Shown: positions 41,801 to 56,800 of the stretch, piece after piece
How the letters are laid out: each line of letters opens with the position of its first letter
Position numbering within the stretch: the first letter of the stretch is position 1
Source: Xanthostigma xanthostigma
Lineage: Eukaryota > Arthropoda > Insecta > Raphidioptera > Raphidiidae
Length of the DNA: 64,000 bases
Direction: 5' to 3'
Assembly: GCA_963575645.1 (NCBI GenBank)
Contig: OY754466.1
Coordinates: 8,224,001-8,288,000 of the forward strand
The notes under the pieces: generated by a model
Databases searched by the model: none
What the model was told of the DNA's origin: nothing
The model's input: only the letters and a program-made list of their open reading frames with translations
Made by a program: the position numbers and the translations under genes

Positions 41801-44800
41801 ATAACAATATACTGTAATGAGCGTTAATTATTTTGACCATAAAACAAACGACGGCGTTTCTATTTTGTTTGAAAACAAAACAATAACATATTATTTAGTT
41901 TTCGCGTTTGTATTTTACAGTATTATATTTATTGGTTTGCCGCAAAAATGTTAAGAAATATAATGTTTAAACGTGGTAGGTTGATATTTATCAATCGGAG
42001 GAAATTTTATGTGCATTTTGTTTAAACTGAAAAGAAACAGTTTCAGTCGTACGCACATATATCAAAAATGGTTTCGGCAACTTCATTTGTTTGTTGATTT
42101 ATATCTTCAATTTTCATTTTTATTTATTGGCACAATAGTTGTAATATAGGCAATTTAATTTGATTTTTCAAACCGACTTAAAAAAGAGGTGGTCAATTCG
42201 CCGTGAATATTTATAATTTTTTTTGTTCGGGCTTTATTTCTCGAAGCGTTATTAAAATTCAATATTTATTGAAATGTTTTTTTTTTGTAATTTTTTAGAT
42301 GAACGGGAGGACGTTCAAAAGAAAACATTTACGAAATGGATAAATTCGCATCTTTCGAAGGTAATATTTTAATTATATTTTGTGAATGACTCACTCCGAG
42401 CGCCATTGCTCTGTGCTGAGCTATTCTGTACTGTTGCATTCGCACATTTACAGAACGCACACAGCACAGGCCACAGAGGCACTAGTGAATTTTGCACGTA
42501 CGGAGTTATCTTTTCTGAGTCATTTAATGTTAAATGACACACTGTAAGTGTAATAGTACTAAGCTTACAGTGACTTAAACCATTCACATTGACGTCGTTG
42601 ACAAAGATATAAACTGTAACAATAAACATTATAATTGTTAAGCTTTTATTATACTTTATAGTTTATAGTTTATCCGAAATGCGAATAATATAAGATCAGA
42701 ATCATATTAAAATGAGCTCAGAGCTGAGTGTGTGTATTGTGCTGTGCAATGCTACGTAACTCCATAGCATGTATGATGACAGTTCACACCTCTGCAGTCT
42801 GCACTCTTGTGTAGTACGTACTGTCTAGTGTCGCTCCTTTGAACGACTCTTTTTAGTGAGCGGAGCGCACGGAGCCAGCTCCCAATAGAGTCATGTGGAC
42901 ACATCACTAGTAGTTTGGCTACCAGAAACGGTACCTCACATATGATAATTGAATAAAAAATGACTTAAAATGTTGAGAACTGCCAAACCGATTTGACAAA
43001 TTATTTCACTGTTTATGCATTCTTAAACGGGGGATGATCAGTGAGCGAAAAATATAAAGCAAACCGGGGATTTCGCGCGTGATAGCTTAGCTAAATTGGT
43101 CGTGCGCTGGGCCGCTGGATAAACCATTGGGATTTGGCATCATTTTTCATACATATATAGTAATACAAACAGCATGCTAAATGTAATGTGTTTATGGTTT
43201 AAATTTCTGTCACCAGATATCGTATCGTTTTATGTCAAATCCCAATTAATGATACAATGAAGTGATATATGAGAATCTAGCTAGTTGCTTTTGATCATTT
43301 CGTTGGCAAGTCAAAATCTATTTTGGCGAAGTCAATAAACTGGTTATTGATGAAAGTAGAGATTAATTTAGAGATAAAAAAACGAGTGTGCTTTAGACCA
43401 CACGACTGAAGTAAAACTTCTTCCTGCCATAATTTGTTATTATTCACCCGAAAATTCACAAAATATGAACTTTAAAATGATTTTACAATTTTATTCACTT
43501 TAAACGTAGAATATTTAATGTATTGAACAAAATATTAATTTATAAAATTGTTTAAGAACGAAATGAACAGTATAATGTAAGAAGAAAGAAATATAAACAT
43601 AAAGATAACGAAAACAAAAGTAATACATTGCAATTACTTACCTCTCGTTGGATTTTAAGTGAAATCTTTATGAAATATTATTTAAAGTAGGTTTACAAAA
43701 TTTTTTTCTGTCACCCGATAGCGCCACTGGCAAGTAAAGTCATTCTATTGTTAGTACTGCTTATATTTTCGGCCACCTGATGACGCCACTAGCCAGTGAA
43801 GTATTTGTCATCCTCTTTCTATCTTCACTAACTTATATCTCCCTCTCAACTTCCGTTCGCCTCGCCCGATCACAATTCCGTAAATCTCTCGTCAGGCAAT
43901 CACCAGCTTACTCCCCAAGTCAAGCGTGCGTAAAGAAGTTTTACTTAAAAAATAAGTACATCGCGAATCCTTTATTAATTAAAAATATGTTCCCTAATGA
44001 CTTCTGATCTGGTGCTAGAGGACAAATTTCAATTGAAATTTGTTTTAATGTTTGTATCGTTTTAGGTCGATGAACCGCCGATATCGGATTTATATCTCGA
44101 TTTGCGCGATGGCACTAAATTGCTTTCTCTTCTTCAAGTACTTACCGGAACACAGTATGTAAGTATCGGTGAATGAGTGGAATTTGAGGGAACAACAATC
44201 TAAGAATTGAAACCGAAATAACGTTCGATTTTGTTATTTTTAGAAACGCGAAAAAGGTAATATGCGAGTTCATCACTTGAACAATGTAAATCGCGTATTG
44301 ACTGTCCTCGAACAAAATGGCGTCAAACTCATAGGAATCAGTAGTGACACCATTGTCGACGGCAACAACAAGCTGACGCTCGGTCTCGTTTGGAATGTTG
44401 TGATCCGATGGCCGGGCGGCCGAGTCAGTAAGCTCGCGTCCGATAACCAGTACAGTAGTCTCGAACGAGCTCTTCTCGCTTGGTGTCAGCGGAGTTTGCG
44501 AGTAAGAAGTCTAAACCAACATCTATTTACAATCTATTTTTACTATTTGTGATTATTTAATTTTTTTTGTATCGTAGAGTTATTCCGATCTCGAAGTACA
44601 TAACTTTACGACAAATTGGTCAGACGGTAAAGTTTTTTGCGCTTTGTTGCATCGATGGCGACCCGAACTAATCGATTACAAGCGTGCATGCGAAATGCCG
44701 CCAATCAAACGACTCGAATTAGCTTTCCAAATCGCTCACGAACAGTTGGGTATCGATTCTTTATTGGATCCAGAAGGTAAATTTTATAAACCAAGCACCA

Positions 44801-47800
44801 TTTTACTGTTCCGTGCAAAACTTATGAAATCACTTCGGCGATTTTCTCCGAAATTATTTGACGTAGCATTTTTTTATCTATAATCGAAATTCTCCGGAAG
44901 AATCGACTCTGGAACGAGAACTATTTCCAAAACTATTTTTAATCGGCTATGGTTGGGTTAAGATAAGATTTCTGTAAAAACAAACATTAATGGGAGCGAG
45001 GGCCGCAGGCAAAAGCCATTATTAAAAAAATATTAAAGAAACGCTAAAACTGTATCGTACTGTAACAAAACTGCTGTAGTCCGTGGCGGAAATTATTTAT
45101 TTACAATAATAAATGTTTAACAAAACAGTAAAACACACAAACGAAAGCGTACTTCTTTCACTTAACGAAATAATAACGTTAACAGAAACAAAACTAATAG
45201 TTCTAAATTATAAAATAAAAGACTAAGTAACAGAGAATAAAGAGTCACTAAATTATGTACAAAGAAATATTTACAACACACAGGAACACAACACAAAGTT
45301 TATCAGCACACTTGTCTATTAACTATAAGTCATTTATTTAAAACCGGATTTATAATAATTGCACTCACTAGAGTTAATTTATTTCCACAGTAAAATTTAT
45401 GTCGTAATGGCAGAGCACTGTATCAACACAACTCGCGAACAACTCGAATAACTAACTGACTGACTTGCTCACTCTGTTCGCCTTTTATAGTTTTCGGTCC
45501 ATGCTTTAGAATGTTCTCCACGCATCGAAATCCTTTCCTTTACATATGTTGGCATCTCTCCAAGCGATTGTCTGCAGGTCGGATGTTATGACCTGTTTTT
45601 CCATTGTTGTTGTTTCTAGTAGTTTCTACCGAATTCCATAGTCGTCCCATCAAGGGCACGCAACAGTACTTAATATTGAATTATATTTTTCAGACGTGAA
45701 CACGTCTTGCCCTGACAAGAAGTCAATGATGATGTACGTTATGTGTCTGTTTCAATCATTATCTAGCGACGAAGATGTTAAAGCTACTTCAGAAATGGAA
45801 TCGAACAATACGACACAATCAGAGGTATCGATTTATTTTTATGTTACGATAACATGATGAAGTTAGTGAATATTTTAAAAAATATACAAATCAGTCTTGT
45901 ATAAACATGGCGTGGATACACAGTACTTTATTATTTTACACTATAGTTACCTTATGAACACATTAGCTATGTTCCAATGTCTCTGTGAACGGTAATATTA
46001 TTGTCACAATCGGGGGCGGATGGGCTCAGCTATTCCAGCCTGGGAACATAACTGTATCCACCCTGGACACAACTTTTTATATTATTTGACATATCGAGAT
46101 GAAAAAGTCGGGGTCACTTCTAGGAGTTTTTACAACAAAACTGTACAAATATTGTTAAAATATCATCGATCGTGTTTGTATATAGATATGTTATGGAGTA
46201 TGTGATTAATCAGGGCATCATGTATAATGCCCGGGCAATATGAATAATGACAAGTCAAATCGGGCCATGTAATAAATAATCATTAAAACTTCATTATTTA
46301 TCACAGTGCCCGATCATTATGAATATTGCTATGTGATTGTTGGGCAATTTGATAATTTAAGTACATTTGGCAAGACGTGGGGAGCAGGGACAAATATGTG
46401 ATACGCACTAGCCAATCAGAGCACGCAACTCATCTGCTCACAACAGAGCGTATTTTACAATATTTTTTTCTTTTTGAGGTCCCCCGAACCCAAAAAACAT
46501 ATTTTTAATTTAAGACTGATTATCTTAAAAAAAAATTAATATTCCTTTTATATTTTGAATTTGTTACTAAGTACTATTCAAACCTTCCTACCATAATTAT
46601 TTTATAATAATAATGCATGTCAACATTACAATAATTTAATAAAATTATATTTTTATTATTCTGCCCAATAGGTGAAGAGCATTATTCATAATCTTCAGTT
46701 AAAGTAGTGTTGATCCAATAGAATATGAAAGTGAAGGAAGGTTTTGGTTGAGGATCATAAAATAAGCTTTACCAGTGTTTCGCTAGTGGCCAACGTTTCG
46801 AAAAATTTATTTTCATCTTCAGGGCCTCAAGCTGGTCAAGTGTAACATGTATACTGTTAGAGCAATTTACCACTACTTGACCAGCTTGAGGCCCTGAAGA
46901 TGAAAATAAATTTTTCGAAACGTTGGCCACTAGTGAAACACTGGTAAAGCTTATTTTATGATCCTAAACCAAAACCTTCCTTCACTTTATTATTCATAAT
47001 GCCCGGTCAATTTAATTATTTGCCCTCTCATATAGGGAATTTTTCAAACTGCCCAGGCATTATGAATAATGCCCTATTTATCACTTGGTCCACAACAAAT
47101 ATATGCAATTCGACTTTCATTTTAGGTCGTAGGCAGCACTAGTATTGAGTCCGAATCAAGACCACTGAGTCTTTTGAGTCACATGTCTGTCGAATTGGGC
47201 GGTTATCAGACAGCGCTAGAAGACGTTCTAACTTGGCTACTCGCTGCCGAAGACCAACTCAATCAACAGCCGATCGAGCCTTCGTCTGATTTCATCGAAT
47301 TGAAACGAGAATTCCACGAGCATGAGACATTTTTACTCCAGTTAGCGGGTAAGTGTTTTATAACTACAATAATAAGTATCCGTGCCCTACTAATCAATGA
47401 CTTGTCTATCGATTTATTCAACATGAGAAAAAGGCAAGGCAAAAGTAGAGTGTTCAAAATGCATCAGTCTGACCTGTATGTGTTTGAGAATTAAAATACA
47501 ATGATCTAATGGACTAGGAGCTGGCTACGGAGAAAATGGGTGACTCGGTGCAGAGATGAAAATTTGCAGCATAATAGGAGATAGTACAAGTAAGTAGGGA
47601 AAAAATTGCCAGAAGGCTAGGCGGAAGATAAAGAGCCGCCAGAAGGCGCTAATGTTGCGAAAAATCAGTGCACTTCTGGCAATTTCTATACTTATTCTGT
47701 AATTCAAAACTAGATTATATATTATATATATATTATACATTATATAGTTATAAGGGCATACTGAAAATTCAAACATGATATAATAATTACATTCGACAAA

Positions 47801-50800
47801 TATTCAAAATTATTAATGTCATTTTGATAGAAATAAAATTAATCGTCATATATTTTCATTAATAAAATTACGTAATTTTATTAATTTATTTAATTTTATT
47901 TCTACCAAAATGACATTAATAATTTTGAATATTTGTCGAATGTAATTATTATATCATGTTTGAATTTTCAGTTGAATTACAGAATAAGTATAGAAATTGC
48001 CAGAAGTGCACTGATTTTTCGCAACATTAGCGCCTTCTGGCGGCTCTTTATCTTCCGCCTAGCCTTCTGGCAATTTTTTCCCTACTTACTTGTACTATCT
48101 CCTATTATTCCGCAAATTTTCAGCTCTGCACCGAGTCACCCATTTTCTCCGTAGCCAGCTCTCCGACTATAACTTGATTATTTGTTTGTAACCGAGAAAC
48201 GGTAATTCCTGTACCGGCCATCTTGTTGAGGTTTTCCATGGTTTCCCTCAATAATTCCAGATGAATATCGAGATGGTTCCTTATTCAAGCCATGGCTGAT
48301 TACCTGTCAAACTCCTATGCTCAAAATTTGCCTACCTTATCCTAATGTCCTAAAATTCCTTCATTCGCCCATTACTATTAATTAAGTGGAAGTTTAATAA
48401 CAGGAAGTGTGATAGATTATAGATGGAAAATAGTAATGGTGCGAATGGCGTCTATTATGACATAAAGTCGAGAAATACGTTAAACACATTATTATGTTTT
48501 TATTTGTTTGTAAATGTAACGAATCAGATTTATATTAGCGACATCAGTTAGAAAAGGCACGTATTGTAGCTGCAAAATTTACAAAAAAATGTGTCCAAAA
48601 TCGTTAATAATAATAAAATGCCGTGTTAGGACGGGATATGAGATTGGTTACGTTCATTCTTCGCACAACAACAATCATCCAATCAAAAGCCTCCACCTCA
48701 ATGACTAGAATCTTAATGGTTCTTTTAAAAGGACGGTTAGTTTAAAATTGGTTATAATGTCAAATGTCATTGTGCGCAGGTCAACAAGATGGCGTAGGAG
48801 CCGTGTTAACAGAAGGTGCGCGTTTATTATCGGAACAGGGTCTCCTTTCAGAAGAGGAAGACGAGATTCGTTTGCAAATGAATTTGTTGAATGCACGATG
48901 GGAAAGGTTACGAGTCGGAGCACTCGAACGACAAGCTTCCATTCATAATGCGTTGAGAACAGAGCAGAGATGCAGGTAAATATTCGATAAATATTTGACT
49001 TCCTTCGAATCAAATCGAGTTTCAATTAAGAAGCATTAACCTCTGTACTCAAATTCTTACGACGACGAGTTTTATTTCAGATTGGACAATTTGCGCAAGT
49101 GGCTGACTCAAGCGGAAGAAAAGACGGCAACGTTCGCTGCAGTGCCCGTCACTCAAAGGGCGCAGAAACTTGAAGTGTTGAAATCCGATATAGCGAAACA
49201 GAAAGACGACGTTGATAAACTATCGGATATCGTTATTATCATTGACGATGGAGACTCTGACAACGGTAAGAAAACTTATATACTCCTATATTGCTAGTTC
49301 CTGTAAGTGGAAGTGCTGCCCACTAAGAGAGAAGACATTTATACTCGATCCGTTATGCGTAAGCTTTGCGACTGTAGTGCGGAAGTGGGCAAGCGCATGC
49401 TCCATTCTCGGACATGCGCACAACATTCGAGGTCTAAATGACGGAGACAGAGTCTGCACAGTTGGGTCATCATCGTTTTCCAGACCCCCTACTAACCATA
49501 TAGGAGTTTCAAGTATATAAGAAAACTTCGTTATTGTGAGTTTTTACAAAAAATTTTGATTTTTGTTTGTGGTTAGAATTTTCGGTGATGGAAGATGAAC
49601 TCGCTGCGTTGGGCGAACGTTGGGCTCACATTTGTAGCTGGATACAACAGCAATCGGAACGTTTGCATGCTTGGGACGGTCTCCGAGAACGAGTGTCGAG
49701 ACATAGCGCCTGGTTGGACAGGCGAGAGGTGACTCTCAAACGGATGGAAGCGAACCCTGTTGCGGAGATAGCCCAAGTTTTGAGCAGGTGAGCTTGATGT
49801 ATTTGATTTGAACAGCTCTGAGATTTGTTTGTTAATCAAGTTCTAGAACTTTTCGGACAATAGGTCTAAATTAGTAAAGCGCTTCTTGGCAAAACAAAAT
49901 TTTTTGGACACGGCTGCGTTTGTTGGTCAAATTCTCGGACTCTTCGAAATGTTCGACTGTATATTTGTGTAATAATTAAAGTTAGGTTAAAATTTGATTT
50001 GCGCATTCACTTCATTAAACGTTATTCTGTTGTTTCAGAATAAAAAAGTTGACGGTATTGAAACAAGAATTGGACACGGAACAAGAAAAGCTGAACACCT
50101 TACAGAATGACATACACGCTTTGGCACAACAAGAGGGCCCTACCGGTGAACAGGCCAGCTCTGAAGTGATGTCCGATGTAGAAACGATGATGGACAGATG
50201 GGATGCACTTTCACAAATCGTCGACATACAAGCACATAGAGTAAGTACCTATGCTATTGGCGTTCTGACTCGGTATTAATGAAACAATAGTTATTGGCGT
50301 AACTAGTAGTCTAAGTCATTCATGGCGTGTCATGACTTAGCCTACAAGTTACGCCCATAATTTTATTCAACAATTGCGCGTTATTCATGCTTTATTTATT
50401 GTTATTAATGAGATGTAAATATCTATTTATTTCTTTATAAAAAAAACTGTCAATACTAACAGCACCAAACAGCACGATTCAATGTTTTGGTTTGAGGTTA
50501 GCCGGTTATGAATAAACTCCATGTCGAAAACATTCGGCCTCTCAATTTTAGACTCAATGGGTAAAAACGGAGTTGTTGTTACCTACTATTTCGTTACGAC
50601 TCAGAAAATAGTTACGTTTATTTTCATTACTCCACAATGGCCGAGCTAGTAGGAATCTTCATTGAGTTATGACAAGTAATTGTCACCAGTCGGTAAATGG
50701 CTATTTAGGGTTCGGTTTTTAAGTATGATAAAACATGAATAACGCGCATGAGTTGAATAAACAGTATTATCTCAGATTAGACTGAATTTGTAAGTTCTTA

Positions 50801-53800
50801 CAGCCTTCGTGATCGGCGTAAAGATATTTACAAGTAAAAATCCGCGAGTGCTTCTGACTCGGGAATGGTACTAATTTAGCTCAAAATTCACCTTTCAAAA
50901 CTTTACAATATTTTTTTGTTATGAGGTCCCCCGAATCCAAAAAAAATATATTTTTGGTAATAATCTGTTTGTATGTTTGTCTGTGACCACGATACAGGTG
51001 AAACGGATGAGCAGATTAGAACCAAATTTTGGAATGATGTGTGATGTAAATATGAAGAGCTCTATTGTTTTTGGGGGAAGTCTGCACATGCGCAGAAGAG
51101 ATATAATATGCTATAACGTTGTTTTTTATATAATACGGGTATACTTTTCATAACGGTCTATTATTCTATTTATTTTTACGAGAAATTTTTGTAAATTTTT
51201 TTTTAAACCTTATGGTTCCGGAAATATTTTGAAAACAAAAAAAATCAGCTGTTCTTTTGTTCTGTACATCTGTCAAAAAGAAATTAGTTAGGTAGCTGAC
51301 ACGCATGCTTTGGTTAATTTTTACATGTAAATAGCAAATATCATAAAATTTAATACTAGCCGGTACCCGCGTAACCGTACGCAAATATTATTATCTTTAT
51401 TATAATACATCAAATGTCAATATTTATGAAGTTGGAATGGTCCCGTCGCCCGATTGACTACATTTTTTTTTCGTGTTTAGATTTCTAGTTCGGGTTTCGA
51501 GTGCAACCTGACAGGCGATACAGGCATCAATACAAGCGGACTCGGTTCGAGCAGTCAATGGGAGCTTACCGATGCTTCGAGTTCCTCCGATGCGAAGAAA
51601 CCACGACTCGGCGACGTGCGGTCGGAAGCCGAAGAACGTAGGAGCGCGCTCGAGAACTGGCTTATGCAAATCGAAATGCAATTGGAGCATTCTAAAGACG
51701 GTAATAACAAAACCTCCTCGTGATTAGTACTTTGTATCATTTTTGACAACCAACCTTCATTTGTTTGTTAAATTGTTTGACTTTGTTTTATTTCACATGC
51801 TTAGCATAATGTGGCATGTTGCTGATAGGTCAATAACATAACTAGTGATGTGCCGGATCGTTAAAAATGTATATCCGCGGATACGGATCTGAATACGGAT
51901 TTTTGGTTTCAAGATCCGCGGATACGGATACGGATCTTAACTTTCTTAGAGTACGCGGCGGTAAATATTGCACATCGACCTTTGGAAAGAGACTATCTGT
52001 TATGGGAATAAGTTATTAACCTCTTTAAGAGTTAACTCTCATAACAGATTGTCTCTTTCCAAAGATCAATGTGCAATATCTCATTATAAAGATAGTTGAT
52101 TTCGTACCTTTCAGTTATGTACTATTAGTATGGTACTCACTACGATAAATGTTTGCAATATAAAGGTGCCAAATACGATTTAAAAAAATAAAAAATAATC
52201 TGAATGGAATTTAACAGTTTTTCATTATTACCTAATCACCTATATATAATATATAAAATTTCATCTATGAATTGAAAATTAATAAGGTAAAAGATCCGCC
52301 AAAAACTAACGGATATGGATACGAATCTTTCTTATCCCTCGGATATCCGCGGATACGGATACGGATATCCGGCACATCACTAGAAATAACAAGTTTGATA
52401 TGGCATGTTGAATATACTATGTTGAAAATGTCGTGTTCAAGTTACAAGTTTGATATGACATGTTGGATTTATGATGTTGAAATTGAGGTTGATATAACAT
52501 GTTTAACAGAGTATGTTGAAATAACATGTTGAAAATGTCGTAATCAAATTATATGTTTGACGTGACATTTTGCATTTGCGATGTTGAACTAAAATGGTTG
52601 ACATGTCACATAAAATCTATGATATGACATGCCATCATGTTTGACACGGCATGAAATATTTCTAGGCGAAACTGTCGGTAACGAATCGGACTTATCAACA
52701 AAAGAACATTTGACTTGGTTCAAATCAACATTAGAAGAATTAGAAGAGAAACAATCGGAATTGAAGTCATCAACTTCTCAGAACGATACATCGATCATGC
52801 AATCGGCCAATCAAGAAAGATTTAACACCATCAAAGAATCTTTAGTTGCTCGGTAAATTGATTTTTAGGAACCATTCAAGCATTAATTTATTATAAATGT
52901 TTTCTAAATAACGTGTTGTTTCAGTATTCAAAATTACGAGCGTTTATATGAACTTGAAAAGAATGTTCAAGAGCTCGAAGAATATATTGCCGAATTGGAA
53001 ACATTCCTCATAGACTTCAAAGATACCCTTTCTTCTGGCAATACTGATAATTTGCATCAAATTTTAGAGCAGGCTAATGTAAGTAATACTACTCTGGACA
53101 CTTATTTATTTGTGTTGGCAAAACTATCGGAAATTGTGAAAATCAAGAAAAATATTCTTAAAAATACGTGTTTGACAGTTAAAAAAAAAAAAAAATTGGT
53201 TGTCTGTAAAGTCGGTTTACAGACGATAGTTTTACGTGATTACGTATTCCGCTCGAATATCATATTTAATAATACATAACCTAAATTTTAGTAGCTGTCA
53301 AACTTGGGCCGATCGTGCGCGGAACGTGACACTTTGTCGTGCATGCAGCCATTGTTTCATCAATTTATAAGACGTTATCACGTCAAAAAACTTTTCGGAT
53401 CGATGGACATGGAGTTTATCGAGATATGATCATGACTTAGAACTGCTAGTTCTATATACGATAAACCTAAACATAAGTTTTATTTAGTAGCAAAAATCAA
53501 ACGGATTTTTTTTTGTCGTCCGCCTAACGCACACCAATCTAAAAATCAAAGAATAAACTTGGCAATTTAACATTGTTTACATTCATTCACAATTTGTTTT
53601 TTTATAGAAACACAACGAAGCGAACGAACAGCTTGAGATCAGATTGTTGCACATGAATACGCTTTGCAGTGAATTAAATCAACGAAATATGTTGACATCC
53701 GAATTTAAAGAAAAGTTGAATGGATTGAACAAGAAGTGGGTTAGCGCCAAGTCTAACGTCAAAACGTAAGTATAATGTGCAACAAACCAACATAACCTAT

Positions 53801-56800
53801 ATTTATTGCGAAACAAATGAACTGCAGTACGGATGGTGACAGTTGCATTACAGTAATTAACATGTGGTGCTATCTTCTGGATGTGCTTTGCGTTTTTTTT
53901 AACGGTTTTTCGTGTCACCAATTTGATTAAGTGAGGCCACGGTTCTTAAAAAACGCTATTTTTTGTACAAATATGCAGATGCGAGTGTTAATCGATACTA
54001 ATGCATTAATCTTTTTGTAGCGATATCGGTCGTATTAAAGATACAATTGAAGCCAACGAACAATTGCCTCGTCGCGTACGAGAATTATTATCATGGCTTG
54101 ACGATTTGATTGCCGACGCGCCCGACATGACCAGTCCTGTAGATACACCGGCTCGGTTGTTCCAGTTGAAAAACAAATGCCAGCTAATACACGACAAGTG
54201 CCAGTCAAGGCTCGCTGATTATAAGGGTGTCGTAGAAGCAGGTTTGTGATTGCATTATATGTTTATTTGTAGCAGAGAAGAGATACTGTATAGAAGTTTA
54301 TTTCTAATGGAACAGTCTGGCCGGAAATTTTTAGTTTAGTGTCGGTGTACAGAGGTGCGGGAGGTATATTTCCATCTCACTTCAGAAGTTTTGAGCGTTT
54401 ATCTAAACACCGTAGAAAATCAATACAGTAGAGACGCGTTAATCCGAACCTTCATAATCCGGATTCTTTGGTAATTCGGACAGTCGTTTGATAGTATTAT
54501 GTACATTGTAGTCCGGATTTTTCCAGTTTCAGTAATCCGGATCATGATACTTAGTTATTGAGTAACTGTACCGGCACTATTTGCGTCAACACTATTGGCC
54601 GGCGGTGTGTTACAAACAGTTACATACATATTTGTTGCCGGAGAAGTGAGAGAAGTTAGGTGGTTTTAGTATGTATGTAGTCGTTGTCAAACTCAGATAG
54701 AAATACATAGAGAACGCACTATGGCGCCGCGTAAACGATCACACGTTACTTTATCACTGCAAGTAAAAAACGAAATTCTTGACAAATTAAAAAAGGGAGC
54801 CTCAAATAAACAGTTAGCCGCAAAATATGAGCATTTTAGTTTGTTTTCTTGATAATTAAAATTACATCCAGTAATCCGGACATTTTGATAATCCGGATCA
54901 GCTGTGTTTTAATTAGTCCGGATTATCGCGTCTCTACTGTATAAGAAATTCATTGATTTTAGTCGATTTTTTTTAATTAATAAAAAATTATGAAAAATCC
55001 AATGATTAAGGTGTGAAGCTGAAATTATTAATTATCGCCACCTGGCGTTGCGGTTCCGAAGCTTGAGCGCGCCGCATCGCCATTTTGACGATTGGGATGG
55101 AAACTGCGCTTTGGGGTGTTCGCCAAATATAACACAGGATTGAACTTCTATACAGTCTCTCTTCTCTGTTTGTAGTTTTATGTCAACGTAAAAAATACAT
55201 ATTTGTTCGTTTCTAGGCGAATCTGCTCTTCGATCTCATCATAAAAATTCCCAACAGTATCGGACATTGCAAGAATTGTTGGATCGTTTAACGAATCAGT
55301 GGCAAGTGACTCGTGACAAAGCGCAAACCAGACTAACTAAACTGCAACAAGCGTCAAACAGATACGGAGAGTTCCGATCGTTGGCTGCGCAACAAGCCGA
55401 TTGGCTCGACAGGCTCGAACGAAGACTTGCTAGATCGTCCCCGACTGCTGCCGATGCCGAGGATATATCCGAAGAACTCGATGTACGCACGGTTACGTAA
55501 CGTTACGATTTTGTTTTTGTGCGCGGTACTTAAATTTTTGTTTTTTTAATAGGATTTGGAAAATTATATTGGAGGTGACGCGGAAGATCGCGTTAAACAA
55601 TTAAGAGAGGCTGCGCGTCTTTTGGAAGAGGGCAGCGTTATGGTCGATGTTGTTAAGGCTGACCTCCAGTTGGTTACAACTCGCTGGGAACGACTAAGAG
55701 AACAAGTAAGGTTTTTCTGTTAAACTTAGTGAAATAACTGAGGTTATGTTTAAATTCAAAATTAAATCGAGTTGCATATTAAAAATTTGAGTACTTATTT
55801 GTTTTTAGGCCGTGGAACGAGCAGCTCAGCTAGAACGATCAGTAACGGAAGCTCAACAATCTGAGACGATGGTATTGCAATTTCAAAATTGGCTCGATCG
55901 TACCGATGCTATGTTATCGGCTCGTGTTAATAACGATCTCACTGCCGATGATCTACCGGATGATGACCAGGTTGCTAATTTTGACAACTTTAATTATTGA
56001 CATACAGAGAATATTTATTTGTATTTAAATCGCAAAAAAGAGACCTCGACTGTGTTTGTTCGTTACTTCTTTTTGAAGTTATCTATCAAAATGATGGGCT
56101 AATGTCTTAATTAATAAGGTGACCAACTATTTTTTGTTCAAAAAGAGTACACTTTGCAAGTATTTCATAGGTGAAAAAGAAGAAAAAACGTACATACTAC
56201 GCATGCGTCAAGACTGTCAAGCATGCCGTACATACTGCACATCAAAGATCAGCCTGGGGATTACCTACACAAATATTGGAGAGATAGATATATCCACCTC
56301 TTTTCACAAATGCAATTTTGACGTTGTTAGAAAAAGAGGTCTATAGTATCTATCTATCTCTCCAGGTACATAATACGGCCTCTCAATTGTGCCGGAAACG
56401 GCAGCCATATGTGCGCGCGAAATTCAAATCACTGTCAAACTCGTGTCTGGTGTTTGCCCTGTCCTCTGACGTGCCGGAAACGGCAAGCAATATGCGCGCG
56501 TGAAATTCAAATCACTGTCAAAATAATTTTAAATATTTAATTAACAAAATTGAAATAAAATAATCTAAAAAGATGTTTTAGAAATACAAATGAGTATAAA
56601 TTTATACAAATGAGTACTTTCAGAGTACAGGTTTGAAAAGAGTACGGTTTGCGAAAAAAGAGTACAAAACTCAGTAAATGAGTATAGTCAGTCACCTTAT
56701 AATTAAAAAGAAACCAACAAACAGAATCATTTATTACTTGTTTATTAAACAATATAATATCGAGACCCATCTTTTTTTTAGATCTTGGCTCAAGAATTCG

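Noticed and set aside
47525..48154. Two genes coding for the same protein on opposite strands
   Set aside because: They are mirror images produced by the palindromic arms of a foldback element.
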